This document shows, one piece after another, positions 35,772 to 45,118 of a stretch of 64,000 bases of DNA. The DNA is taken from assembly GCA_002787775.1 (NCBI GenBank), contig PCUW01000010.1, forward strand, positions 62,001 through 126,000, written 5' to 3'. This DNA is from Bdellovibrionales bacterium CG12_big_fil_rev_8_21_14_0_65_38_15 (GTDB taxonomy: Bacteria > Bdellovibrionota > Bacteriovoracia > Bacteriovoracales > Bacteriovoracaceae). The position numbers were made by a program, and so were the translations under genes. The notes under the pieces are model-generated. The model saw only the letters and a program-made list of their open reading frames with translations, was not told where the DNA came from and made no database searches. Every line of letters begins with the position of its first letter. The stretch's first letter is position 1.

Positions 35772-35795
35772 AAGGGCCTTTCGGCCCTTCTTTTA
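35772..35795. terminator. Bidirectional intrinsic terminator
   Basis: AAGGGCC (35772-35778) and GGCCCTT (35783-35789) form a stem with a TTTC loop. On the plus strand it is followed by CTTTTATT, and on the minus strand by a run of six T. It lies between the convergent ahpF and serine protease genes and can end both transcripts. Confidence 0.85.
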
Positions 35796-35802
35796 TTATT
35801 AA

Positions 35803-37503
35803 TTATTGAACTACGACTTTAAGATCTCTGTTTATTGTACACTCTAATTTACCATCCGCGTTTGGATTAACGCTAGCGAAGTTCAAGGTTATTTCAACGC
35901 TTTCACCTTCTCGTACAGTTCCCTTTGAGTCGGTTGTACTCATATAACGAATGCTTCTTGATCCAGTTTTATTAAAGTTAAGAGCGGAAAAATCCTTACT
36001 ACATTTGATTTCCCAAGTAAAAAGGTCTTCATCACTTTGGTTATCGATCGTAAGCTTCGCTGTAGCACTAGTGTCAACATCAAGACTTGCCGTTAACTTT
36101 CCTGGCTGAGGACCAGTTGGAGTCGGATTATTTCCACTTGAGGCTGACATGGCCAACGTCACTGTTTGATCATCGATATGATTTTTTAAAGTAACAAGGA
36201 TGGCACCAGCAGCTTGAGATGTTGAGATCGTTGTTTCATATTTTCCAATATCGCAGCCACCGACTTTAGTCATATCAGTTGGAATTTGTGTTTCTTCTAA
36301 TGGAACAAGACGAGCAATATTATTATTTAAATTGATGAGGGCATCGCCTTCACCCACAGCAATATCAAAGCTTAGCGCCATTGGTGCCGATTGATAACAG
36401 CGTTGGTAAAGGGAGTCGGTTTGTCTCTTGCCCGAAGCTTCCCATGTCTGTCCAGATAAGTTGTTTTTTATAATAACTTTTTTAGAGCTATTCATTTCAG
36501 CATAAACGGAAAAACTCTTTGTACCTGTTTGAAAATTACAAATATTCTTACCAGTTGTTGATATGGATGTTTGTACTTTAGCAAAACGTGTTTTTGGCAG
36601 ATATAAAGATGAGATATTTAACATCCCAACATCATTGACGTTTTGTTGTTGTAGAGTTTCTTCTTGCATATCAAGAAGATAACATTTGCTTGCAAAAGCA
36701 AAATCCATATTAGGCTCAGCTACAATTTCATTATTCTTGTAGCGAGCTATATTTGTATCAATCCAAGAAGCATGCGCTCTAAGGCTTGCGTAAACACCAG
36801 GTAGCCCTTTTTGAGCACAACCAAGGCCAAAGTTTGTTACACCAACTAGAGTCGCACTTCCATTAACCATGGCCACAAGTGGGCCGCCTGAATCACCTTG
36901 GCATGAATCAATCCCACCTTCAGGTGTTCCTGCACATTCATGTTTTGAGTGAATAGCACCAGCGTAAGCTGTGACAGCGGAGCATGTAGCGTTGTCTATA
37001 TAAGGTAATTTAACTTCATAAAGATCACTTCCATAAAGTGTACCAATCGATGTCATGTTTCCGCGCCCGATGGCCAATAGGTTAGTATCGTCATTTAAAG
37101 TGATATTACCGCGATTAATAGGTGCTGGAATGACTTTGCCTTCAGCTTGAGACTGATCATAAAAAATCAAAGCAATATCATTAAAGGTGCCACTATAATC
37201 TTGATGAGAAATAACAGCGTGAACATCTAAGACGGTTAGATTTGAAACACCGTCTTGTTGGAGACCGTGGACCAGCTTAAATTTTCTTGTTTTCGAGGCA
37301 ACACAGTGGGCGGCAGTTACAGCGACACCTGGAGCGATAGAGGTTGATCCACAATACGCTGATGATAAAGTTCCATCCATCGATAACTGCAAAAAGAAAT
37401 CATGTCCTTTAGACTTAGTTCCACCGATAATTTTAATATCTTTGGCATAAAGATTAAGAGGATTAACAGCAGCAAATAGAGCAAGTATGGCCAGCTTCTT
37501 CAT
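35803..37503 (-). CDS. Secreted trypsin-like serine protease with C-terminal extension
   Basis: A 566-residue exported protease. After the signal peptide (about 1-19), the activation-type IIGGTKSKG sequence starts a chymotrypsin-fold domain (about 25-250) with the complete triad His66 (TAAHCV), Asp109 (NDIALIFY) and Ser205 (CQGDSGGPL). About 300 further residues hold beta-sandwich-like segments and a Pro/Gly linker (NPTPTGPQPGK near residue 460), probably substrate- or wall-binding. Secreted trypsins are common in predatory bacteria, but no prey role is shown by the sequence. Confidence 0.88.
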   Translation of the reverse strand: MKKLAILALFAAVNPLNLYAKDIKIIGGTKSKGHDFFLQLSMDGTLSSAYCGSTSIAPGVAVTAAHCVASKTRKFKLVHGLQQDGVSNLTVLDVHAVISHQDYSGTFNDIALIFYDQSQAEGKVIPAPINRGNITLNDDTNLLAIGRGNMTSIGTLYGSDLYEVKLPYIDNATCSAVTAYAGAIHSKHECAGTPEGGIDSCQGDSGGPLVAMVNGSATLVGVTNFGLGCAQKGLPGVYASLRAHASWIDTNIARYKNNEIVAEPNMDFAFASKCYLLDMQEETLQQQNVNDVGMLNISSLYLPKTRFAKVQTSISTTGKNICNFQTGTKSFSVYAEMNSSKKVIIKNNLSGQTWEASGKRQTDSLYQRCYQSAPMALSFDIAVGEGDALINLNNNIARLVPLEETQIPTDMTKVGGCDIGKYETTISTSQAAGAILVTLKNHIDDQTVTLAMSASSGNNPTPTGPQPGKLTASLDVDTSATAKLTIDNQSDEDLFTWEIKCSKDFSALNFNKTGSRSIRYMSTTDSKGTVREGESVEITLNFASVNPNADGKLECTINRDLKVVVQ

Positions 37504-37599
37504 AGACGTCCTTCTAGGTGTTGATTGGGCTATATGTACCGCGAAATACGGTTTTGACAGGGGAAAAAGCTTGTATTGGTAAAGATTACAGGTGAGCTG

Positions 37600-40500
37600 T
37601 TAATTATAAATAATACGGATTTTAGAATCACCAAGATTTGATTTTTCGAGGTGTAGATTGACAGGAATTCGATCAGTTAGGGCCTTAACGTGGGAGATAA
37701 GGCCAATTTGTTTACCGCGGCTTTGAACGTTCGAGAGCACTTCAAGCACGTCATCAATTGAGTCCCTATCAAGTGTTCCAAAGCCTTCATCTATAAAGAA
37801 GGCATCAACTTCAGTCTGACCTCTAGTCAGCTCCGCCAAAGATAAGGCCATGGCGAGACTAACCAAGAAAGTTTCACCACCAGAAAGTGTGGAGATTTTA
37901 CGTTCTCCACCGCCGCGCCAATTATCGATGACTAAGAAATCTTGTGATTGTTTCTTGTTTTCTAAAAGAGTAATTTGATAGCGACCTTCGCATAAATGTT
38001 CTAGTTCAAAGTTCGTTTGCTCAACCAATCGCTCTTCGACGAGACCTAGAGCAAAACCTCTAAATTCATCCTGACCTAGCACAGAGGAGAGTTCATCCCA
38101 GCGACGTTTTTTCTTAATCGCGATATCGAGCTCTTCTTTAAACTTTTCTAATTCTTTACGTTTTTTTGCATCAATATCAAGTGACTTCTTTAATTCAATA
38201 AGCTCTGTTTCTAATGCCTTAAAAGACTCTTTCGATTTTTTGAACTCGACCATAAAGAACTCATTAAACCAAAGTTGAATCTCATTAAAAGCAGCTTCAA
38301 TTTCATGTGATTGGTTGAGAGTTTTTAGTTTGTCGAAACCTCTCGAAAAATCATTGAGGTTTTTGTATTCTTGGCGCGAGTCACGAGAGTTGATGGTAGA
38401 GAGAATCTTTTCAAGTTCTGATCTGGCTTTCTTAAGCTGTTCAGAGATAAAGCCATGTTTAGTTCGATTTGTTTCACATTTTTGTTCCAGCTCTTTAAGC
38501 TTGGCTTGCCAATGATCTTTTTGCTTATTTTTATCGTCGTCCTGTTCTTCGATTGCTTTTAAGGCCTTTGATGTCGAGCCTTCAGGAATAAGGGGGGAAA
38601 GCTTTTGTCTTAACTGTTGAATTTCTTGTAATAAAGTTGTTCGAATCGTGGCGTCTTTGGTTTTTTCAAGATTACGTTCACCAGCTTCTTTATGTCCTTG
38701 TTCAAGACGTTGTTTAAGATCATTAGCCTCTTGTTCAAGCTTTTCTCTTTGATGTCTAAATTCATGCTGTTTTTTTAAGTAGTTTCTTGCCTGTGAAAGC
38801 TCACTTGGTATTTCAGGCAATCGACTTTTTAAGTCTTGATAAGAGCGTTTAATGATTAATTCAAGGTTTGTCTTGGCCTTAAGGCATTCCTCATGAATAT
38901 CATTTTGGTGGCTCCACTCATCGCGAAGTTTGAGTCTTTCTTCGTTTTTTTGTTTGAGCGCTTGCTCAATGAGTTTAGCTTCTGATGCATTATCTTCAAT
39001 GTTTCGTATTTTTTTACCTAAAAGGTCGAGATTCTTTTCTAAATCAGCTTTATTAAAGGCGTTTTTATTTATTTTAAGTTCGCTGCAATATTTGATCAGA
39101 TTATCATTATATCTTTTGAGTTCTATCTCAGTCGATTGGATTTCGCTCTTCATTAACTTAACTTTCTCTTCAAGACTTTCTATTCGAATTTCTTCAGCTT
39201 GGATATCCTTTTCAAGCTGATTCATGGAGTTTAAGTCTTGAGCTGAATGTGACTTGTTAAGATGAAGTTGTTTAACTTTTTCTTCATTCCAATTGTTTCC
39301 ACAGATAAGGCAATCCTCACCCTCGTGATGATGGTCAATAATCGTCGAAATGGCTTGTTCAAGTTCAGCTTGTTTCTTTTTTAGTTGCAGGTTTTCAAGT
39401 CTCAGTTGATCTTTTTCAACTTTGTCTTTTCGAAGTATAAGCTGCTTTTGAAACTCTTCTTTCTCTATGCTTTTATTTTTAATCTTTCTTGAAATTTCAT
39501 CACTATTTCTGATGCTTTCATCTAATGGGCCAATATAGCGATTTAAAAGGGAGTGCTCTTCTTTAAATTGATCCAGTTGATTGAACTCTTCGGGATTTAC
39601 AATCAGCTTACTTTTTTTAGTTTCGAGCTGAACGAGTTCAGCGCTTAATTCACTACCACGGACTTTAGTCTTATCCATCGCAGATTTTGCATTTTCTATT
39701 TTTGATAAATTGATATTCAACTGGTTTAAAGATTCATTCCATTCGGCCATTAAAGCATCAATGGCATTTCTCGATATTTCAGATAGTAATAGATAATCTG
39801 AATCAAGTTTGAGATCTTCAATCGTCGCTGAAATTTCTTTCTGTCTTTTATTCCACTTTTCTAGATTACTTTGCCATTGATTTTCAGCTTTTTCACGCTC
39901 AACGTCTTTTTGGGCAATAGTGTTTTCTAAAATTGTTTTGGAATCTAGCTCTTTTTCAAACTGAATGGCTTTTTGAAGCTCATCTCTTCTTCTATCTCTA
40001 ATCGTTTTGAAAGCATCAAAATCTTTTTGCCAGACTCTGTAGTCGTCTTTAGATTTTTGCAAGAGATCGTTACTTGTTTGAAGCTCAAGTAAGGCACCTT
40101 GCTCTTCGCCCTTATAACGATTGATATCCTTTATCCATTTTACGAGTTCGTTAAGCTGCGCTTCATCTTTTTGGAAGCATTCGACATTATGCTCTAAAGT
40201 TGGTCGCTCTTTATTAAGTACGACAACCTTTTCTCTCATCGCTTTTAGATCGTCTTCACTAAAAGGTAGGCCACCTTCGATGCGTGCTTCAAGCTCACCT
40301 TGAACTCTGGACATCTCTCTTATTTTTTCTTTTAAATTCTTATTTAAGCCAGATAGTAGTTCTGCTCCTGCTAAGTTTTCTAAAATGAGTTTACGCTCAG
40401 TGAAAGTGGCAGTTAAAAATTCAGCAAACTGACCTTGGTTAAGGATAATAGTTTTTTTAAATTGTTCAAAGTTTAGACCGACGATGGTTTCAATGTCTTG

Positions 40501-40860
40501 ATCAGTTATTTCTCCGTTAGCGAGTAACTCTTTTGTATATTTGGGTCTAAGAATACCATTCTTGTCGATATGTTTTTTACAACGCCATAAAGCTCTATAG
40601 ACCACGCCATTACTGCTAAACTCTAAGTCAATACTAGCTTCGGTTTCATCTTGGGTGACATATTCCCATTGATTTAAGGTTTTTTTATAGGTGTTGCCAT
40701 ACAAGGCTAATGAAATTGCTGTTAGTAACGAAGACTTGCCTGAACCTGTCGCTCCCGTAATGGCAAAGAGCTCTTCGTGTCCTAAGGCCTCACCAAAATC
40801 AATAATATGTTCACCACGAAGGGAAGTGATATTATGTAGCTTGAGCTTAATAAATCTCAT
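37600..40860 (-). CDS. sbcC: Exonuclease subunit SbcC
   Basis: A 1,086-residue SMC/Rad50-type ATPase. Walker A is ATGSGKSSLL near residue 35, two long coiled-coil arms (about 175-510 and 530-880) surround the zinc hook CLIC (Cys517-Cys520), and the C-terminal lobe holds the signature STLSGGETFLVSLAMALSL and the Walker B AFFIDEGFGTLD. With SbcD it cuts hairpins and DNA ends. It starts with ATG overlapping the sbcD stop by 4 bases. The coiled-coil region causes the many opposite-strand open frames. Confidence 0.95.
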   Translation of the reverse strand: MRFIKLKLHNITSLRGEHIIDFGEALGHEELFAITGATGSGKSSLLTAISLALYGNTYKKTLNQWEYVTQDETEASIDLEFSSNGVVYRALWRCKKHIDKNGILRPKYTKELLANGEITDQDIETIVGLNFEQFKKTIILNQGQFAEFLTATFTERKLILENLAGAELLSGLNKNLKEKIREMSRVQGELEARIEGGLPFSEDDLKAMREKVVVLNKERPTLEHNVECFQKDEAQLNELVKWIKDINRYKGEEQGALLELQTSNDLLQKSKDDYRVWQKDFDAFKTIRDRRRDELQKAIQFEKELDSKTILENTIAQKDVEREKAENQWQSNLEKWNKRQKEISATIEDLKLDSDYLLLSEISRNAIDALMAEWNESLNQLNINLSKIENAKSAMDKTKVRGSELSAELVQLETKKSKLIVNPEEFNQLDQFKEEHSLLNRYIGPLDESIRNSDEISRKIKNKSIEKEEFQKQLILRKDKVEKDQLRLENLQLKKKQAELEQAISTIIDHHHEGEDCLICGNNWNEEKVKQLHLNKSHSAQDLNSMNQLEKDIQAEEIRIESLEEKVKLMKSEIQSTEIELKRYNDNLIKYCSELKINKNAFNKADLEKNLDLLGKKIRNIEDNASEAKLIEQALKQKNEERLKLRDEWSHQNDIHEECLKAKTNLELIIKRSYQDLKSRLPEIPSELSQARNYLKKQHEFRHQREKLEQEANDLKQRLEQGHKEAGERNLEKTKDATIRTTLLQEIQQLRQKLSPLIPEGSTSKALKAIEEQDDDKNKQKDHWQAKLKELEQKCETNRTKHGFISEQLKKARSELEKILSTINSRDSRQEYKNLNDFSRGFDKLKTLNQSHEIEAAFNEIQLWFNEFFMVEFKKSKESFKALETELIELKKSLDIDAKKRKELEKFKEELDIAIKKKRRWDELSSVLGQDEFRGFALGLVEERLVEQTNFELEHLCEGRYQITLLENKKQSQDFLVIDNWRGGGERKISTLSGGETFLVSLAMALSLAELTRGQTEVDAFFIDEGFGTLDRDSIDDVLEVLSNVQSRGKQIGLISHVKALTDRIPVNLHLEKSNLGDSKIRIIYN

Positions 40861-42134
40861 GAGCGTTCAAGCTCCTCAATCAGAGATTTGAAGTCTTCAA
40901 GCAATTGTTGACTTGGTTTTTCTTGTGAAGGGTATTTCTTTTTATAATAAAGCTTAAACAGCTCTTCAAGATTTGCGCCACTTCCACCAATATTAGTGAT
41001 GAGGTGAGCGTGCTCTTTTTCTGAACTTGATAGAGCGGCGCTTTGTCCTTCAATTTGAAGTGATAAGAGCTCCCATGGGTGCTCGACTTGAGAAAGAATC
41101 TCTCTGATTTCATCGGCGAGTCCTGAGACTGCGCCTGTTGCTTTTATTTTTATCTCTAATAAACCAGCGAGTTTATAGTTTTGTTTGTAATTTATAAGTT
41201 CACTGGCAAGCTTAGTTTTAATATCTTCTTGATCAAGCTTGAGTGAGATGACTGGTCTAAATTCAGGAATTTCTATAAACGATTGTTCAATGTCTTTATC
41301 GTTCCATTCTAAGATAGAAATCTTTTTTTCACGCTTTTCATTAAACCTAAAGCGAATAGGCGAGCCGGGATAGATGGCCCTTGGTTTTTCTTCTCTAAGT
41401 CGCTGGGTCTGATGAATATGGCCAATCGCTAGATCATCATAGGGTAATCCCCAAAGAGAACTAGGAAGTCCATCAAGGCCTGATATACTTACAGATTGCT
41501 CACTGCCTGCTAGTCTAAAGCCACCAAACAGGTGATGTGAGACTAGCATACGTTTCGTCTTGTCTTCGTCTGTTGAATATTCGCTTTTAATCATTCGATT
41601 CATGACATCAACAATACCAAGTTCGATTAATTGTTCTGGTTTTTCTAAAACCATCCTTGGAAACTCTGTCTCGGTGATGAGTTTTGAGCGCTGGACGTAC
41701 TCTAAGACTTCATGACTTCTAAAAAATGGGAGAAGGTGGATAAACCATTGGTTTTTGCCTTCTTCTACCTTAAAAACATAATCGTTTGGATTGAATTCGT
41801 TATCGGATGGGAATCTTCCAACCACATGGATATTTTTATTTTTTAAAAAGAAATTTGGAGCTTGTAAGAAACGGCCGGAATCGTGATTGCCGGCAATGAT
41901 GAAGACTTTCTTTGAATGCTTATCCATGGCTTCTAGAAACTGATAGTAGAGCTCTAGCGCATCGTGAGGTGGGTGAGGTGTATCAAAAACATCTCCGGCC
42001 ATGACAAGCGCATCGATATTTTGCTCAAGCATTGCTTGCTCAAGCCAGCTTAAGAAGAGTTTTTGCTCAGGGAGGCGTGAAACTTTAAAAAGCTTCTTAC
42101 CTAAGTGCCAATCTGAGGTGTGAAGAATCTTCAA
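40857..42134 (-). CDS. sbcD: Exonuclease subunit SbcD
   Basis: A metallophosphoesterase of about 425 residues. The N terminus reads ILHTSDWHLGK, then MAGDVFDTPHPP, AGNHDSG and IGHIHQTQ, giving the metal ligands of the Mre11/SbcD nuclease. I place the start at TTG 42134 because SbcD proteins begin (M)KILHTSDWHLGK; another TTG at 42149 is possible and no strong Shine-Dalgarno site decides. It lies directly after the RicT-like gene. Confidence 0.93.
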   Translation of the reverse strand: MKILHTSDWHLGKKLFKVSRLPEQKLFLSWLEQAMLEQNIDALVMAGDVFDTPHPPHDALELYYQFLEAMDKHSKKVFIIAGNHDSGRFLQAPNFFLKNKNIHVVGRFPSDNEFNPNDYVFKVEEGKNQWFIHLLPFFRSHEVLEYVQRSKLITETEFPRMVLEKPEQLIELGIVDVMNRMIKSEYSTDEDKTKRMLVSHHLFGGFRLAGSEQSVSISGLDGLPSSLWGLPYDDLAIGHIHQTQRLREEKPRAIYPGSPIRFRFNEKREKKISILEWNDKDIEQSFIEIPEFRPVISLKLDQEDIKTKLASELINYKQNYKLAGLLEIKIKATGAVSGLADEIREILSQVEHPWELLSLQIEGQSAALSSSEKEHAHLITNIGGSGANLEELFKLYYKKKYPSQEKPSQQLLEDFKSLIEELERS

Positions 42135-42151
42135 ATTACACCCAACCAATT

Positions 42152-43456
42152 CTAATTTGTTGGACCACTATCATTAGAACCGCCATTTTTATTACGGTTT
42201 CTATTTCTTCTATTGCGATTTGAGCGACGCTTTTTGGGACGTTCTTGTCCATCTTCAGTTTGAGTTGCAGAACTCGCTTGCTGAGTTGGTTTTGTCGTCT
42301 CTTCAGCACTGCTAGTATCGTCAGCATATGTTGAATCGTCTTGCTCATCATCATCTTGAAACAAGCTACTGGCCTGATTAAAGTCATCTGCAGTTTTCTG
42401 TTCAGCGACTTCAAGTCCAATCACACTTTGAGTTTCATCTTGAAAGAATGGAAGTTCTCTTGGGAATTGATAATCTTTTGGTGGTGTTATTTCAGGGTTG
42501 TACTGATTAATAGCATAACGACGTTTGCGACCTTGATCTGTAATCAATTCAAATTGCTCAATTAGAATATGAATGCGGTAAACGCGCCCGATATCACCAT
42601 TGGCCGTTGTGATGATTGAACCTTCTTTAGGAAGAAGTTTTTTCTTTTCTACGTAAACGGCATCTTCAAATTTCATACAGCATTTAATTTGTCCGCAAAC
42701 ACCATTGATCTTTGTAGGCACTAGAGCAAGGTTTTGATTTTTTGCCATCTTAATTGAAACAGAGCCATAGTTTTTTAAAAATGATGAACAACATGTTACT
42801 AGTCCGCAAACGCCAATGGCACCAATGGCAGCTGAGCGATCTCGAACCGAGATCTGTCTAAGTTCAACACGAATTCTTAATTCGGATACTAGATCTTTAA
42901 CTAGTGTTCTAAAATCGACTCTGTTTGGAGCGTTAAAATAGAACACCGCTTTTTTACCATTTTGAGTAAACTCAACATGGGTCAGCGTCATATCAAGATT
43001 ATGTTTTTCAATAAGTCTTTTTGCCATAATATCGGCATCGCGCTCACGGTGAATATGTTCACGCTGAAGAATAAGATCTTCTTCGCTGGCGACACGGTTG
43101 ATGGGACGAAACTTGCCCATATTTTCGTGATAGCTAATTTCATAAGGAAAAGAGTTCACGTAGCCAACGGATAGTCCACGATCGCTCATGGCAACAACTT
43201 GTTGGCCGTAAGTGTAACTTCGCTTTCCTACTAAAAATGTATGTGGTCTTGAGTTTCCAGGAAAACGCACTCTAACAAGTTGAAGTTTTTCACCAGTCGC
43301 AAATGTTTCACCATCATCATCATCGCCGTTATCGTTTTGACCGTCGTTTTCTTGATATGATGATTCTTCTTCTTGCTCAGTTGTCTCTTCGTTAGTCGTT
43401 TGCGTAATATCTGTTTCTATCTCAGTTTGACCGTCTTCAGACGGAGTATGTTGCAT
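42152..43456 (-). CDS. ricT: PSP1-domain protein, RicT/YaaT-like
   Basis: A 434-residue protein. The N-terminal acidic stretch (about 1-55) is low complexity. The PSP1 core (about 60-300) has the paired Cys motifs GVCGLVTCCSSFL and GVCGQIKCCMKFE found in B. subtilis YaaT/RicT, where the Ric complex carries Fe-S clusters and affects RNase Y-dependent RNA processing. The C-terminal tail is highly charged (KKRRSNRNRRNRNRNKN). The local order tmk-holB-this gene matches Bacillus, supporting the name. RicA and RicF are not visible here. Confidence 0.85.
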   Translation of the reverse strand: MQHTPSEDGQTEIETDITQTTNEETTEQEEESSYQENDGQNDNGDDDDGETFATGEKLQLVRVRFPGNSRPHTFLVGKRSYTYGQQVVAMSDRGLSVGYVNSFPYEISYHENMGKFRPINRVASEEDLILQREHIHRERDADIMAKRLIEKHNLDMTLTHVEFTQNGKKAVFYFNAPNRVDFRTLVKDLVSELRIRVELRQISVRDRSAAIGAIGVCGLVTCCSSFLKNYGSVSIKMAKNQNLALVPTKINGVCGQIKCCMKFEDAVYVEKKKLLPKEGSIITTANGDIGRVYRIHILIEQFELITDQGRKRRYAINQYNPEITPPKDYQFPRELPFFQDETQSVIGLEVAEQKTADDFNQASSLFQDDDEQDDSTYADDTSSAEETTKPTQQASSATQTEDGQERPKKRRSNRNRRNRNRNKNGGSNDSGPTN

Positions 43457-43555
43457 GACATTAAGTCCTTAATCATTTGTTCAAAAACAACCTATATTCT
43501 CGGGTTTTTACGAGAAAATGTCCATGCACAAAGCGCTTTAAAATTGCTCGAGGAA

Positions 43556-44356
43556 TTAAGATAAAGTCGTGACTAAACTAAAAATTCTCTCATTTATCGA
43601 ACTGTTAAAGGCTTTCGAGTGTTGATGGTGTTTTGATGCGTCGAGTATCTCTTCAATAGTCTTCGGGTTTTCAATATTCACTAAACTCCAATTCAATAAT
43701 CCTTGAATAACTATGGCTTCATTTTCATATTTACCCTTACTAAGAAGGCTTAATTCTCCAGCTAGCTTTGGTAGCTGGTTCGAAAACTCGAGATCAGCAT
43801 CGAAATTATTTGGATATTGTGCCGTCCAGCGCTGCATGAAATCAGCAAGAGATTCCTTGGGCTTGGCCGTGAGTTCTTCGACAGGTTCTGGTGGATTCAA
43901 ATTGAGTTTAATCGCTCTAGACTCTACCGTTGAAAGAAGTGGTGTCGCTCCGGCGTTTAAAAAGAAAATGGTACAATGATCAGTTGGCTCTTCTAATGTT
44001 TTTAATAATTTATTAGCGTAGCTCGAACCAATCGTTTGTGGCTTTTCGACAAAGATAAACTTCCATGGAAGTTCTAAAGGCTTATGCGCCATCGCCTGAA
44101 AAAGTGGATCAAAATCTTTATTTTCAATTTTATAATGATCTTCTTCAGGAGTAAGCCATAACAGATCAGGATGACCTTGATTAAAACGGCGCTCATTTTG
44201 ATTAGCATCTTTATTTTGATCAAAGAGAACACTAAGAACAAAGTCTTTAGACCACTGCTTTAAATAATCTTCAGAGGAAGAATTTAAGATATAAAAATGT
44301 CCAAGGCTTCTTTTAGAATATCTTGCAAGGAGTGCTTGGCCTAATAATTCTTTCAT
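43556..44356 (-). CDS. holB: DNA polymerase III delta' subunit
   Basis: A 266-residue AAA+-like clamp-loader subunit. The order LLGQALLARYSKRSLGHFYIL, then HPDLLWLTPEEDHYKIEN, then WKFIFVEKPQTIGSSYANKLLKTLEEP and the late VESRAIKL is that of delta', which loads the beta clamp. The zinc motif of larger homologues and a normal P-loop are missing, as is common for delta'. It follows tmk after 2 bases and precedes ricT after about 100 bases. Confidence 0.88.
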   Translation of the reverse strand: MKELLGQALLARYSKRSLGHFYILNSSSEDYLKQWSKDFVLSVLFDQNKDANQNERRFNQGHPDLLWLTPEEDHYKIENKDFDPLFQAMAHKPLELPWKFIFVEKPQTIGSSYANKLLKTLEEPTDHCTIFFLNAGATPLLSTVESRAIKLNLNPPEPVEELTAKPKESLADFMQRWTAQYPNNFDADLEFSNQLPKLAGELSLLSKGKYENEAIVIQGLLNWSLVNIENPKTIEEILDASKHHQHSKAFNSSINERIFSLVTTLS

Positions 44357-44358
44357 GC

Positions 44359-45072
44359 TTAATCGTCATGCTGATGGTACTGATCTTTTTTTGTCGCTAA
44401 CAATTGATCTAGTCTAGCTAGAATATCAACGTTAACGGCATCAAAATCTCTCTCTCCATCAATAACAGAAATTCTATTAGGAAAAAGTTGAGCAGCTAGA
44501 TCGTATCCTTCAACTAATTTTTCGTAAAAGGAATTACCCTGTCTTTCAAAATAATCTTTTGGAGCATTCCTCATTTTCTGTCTAGCGTGAGATGTTTGAA
44601 CACCAATTCTAAGATAGAAGGTGAGGTGAGGCACAAGACAAAGCGGAAATGCACGGTGAAGTTCCAAAACAGTACTTGCACCTAAATCTCTAGCTAGACC
44701 TTGGTAAGCAATAGTGCTGTCGATATAGCGGTCACAAATAATAGCAGTTCCAGGAACACCGAGCTCTTTCATTACAACTTCGTGCAGCAATTGTGCTCTG
44801 GATGAAGCAAATAAATGAGCTTCGGCCAAAGGATGAAGATCATGATTAGCACCGAGTACCGCTTGACGCAGACGCTCTCCAAATGAAGTTCCACCTGGCT
44901 CTCTTACAATGAGAACACGCATACCTTTTTTCTCAAGGTAATCGATAACTGATTGAATTTGAGTTGATTTACCAGCTCCCTCGATGCCTTCAAAGCTTAA
45001 AAAATAAGAGCCAGGAAAGGCAGGTGTTCGAAAAGTGGATAAAAGTTCAGGAGATGGGATGTTTTTATTCAT
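44359..45072 (-). CDS. tmk: Thymidylate kinase
   Basis: A kinase of about 237 residues that phosphorylates dTMP to dTDP. The P-loop FEGIEGAGKST ends at about residue 37, followed by VREPGGTSFGERLR and the DRYIDSTIAYQG motif. The N-terminal extension of about 20 residues and the C-terminal ATKKDQYHQHDD tail are longer than usual. ATG 45072 is preferred over GTG 45087. The gene lies directly upstream of holB. Confidence 0.94.
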   Translation of the reverse strand: MNKNIPSPELLSTFRTPAFPGSYFLSFEGIEGAGKSTQIQSVIDYLEKKGMRVLIVREPGGTSFGERLRQAVLGANHDLHPLAEAHLFASSRAQLLHEVVMKELGVPGTAIICDRYIDSTIAYQGLARDLGASTVLELHRAFPLCLVPHLTFYLRIGVQTSHARQKMRNAPKDYFERQGNSFYEKLVEGYDLAAQLFPNRISVIDGERDFDAVNVDILARLDQLLATKKDQYHQHDD

Positions 45073-45118
45073 GCCAAACGTTAGCACAAACTTAAGCGGC
45101 GACTCAATAATTTAGTGA

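Noticed and set aside
38315-40303. Several open frames on the plus strand within sbcC
   Set aside because: They are antisense to the coiled-coil coding sequence and lack ribosome-binding sites.
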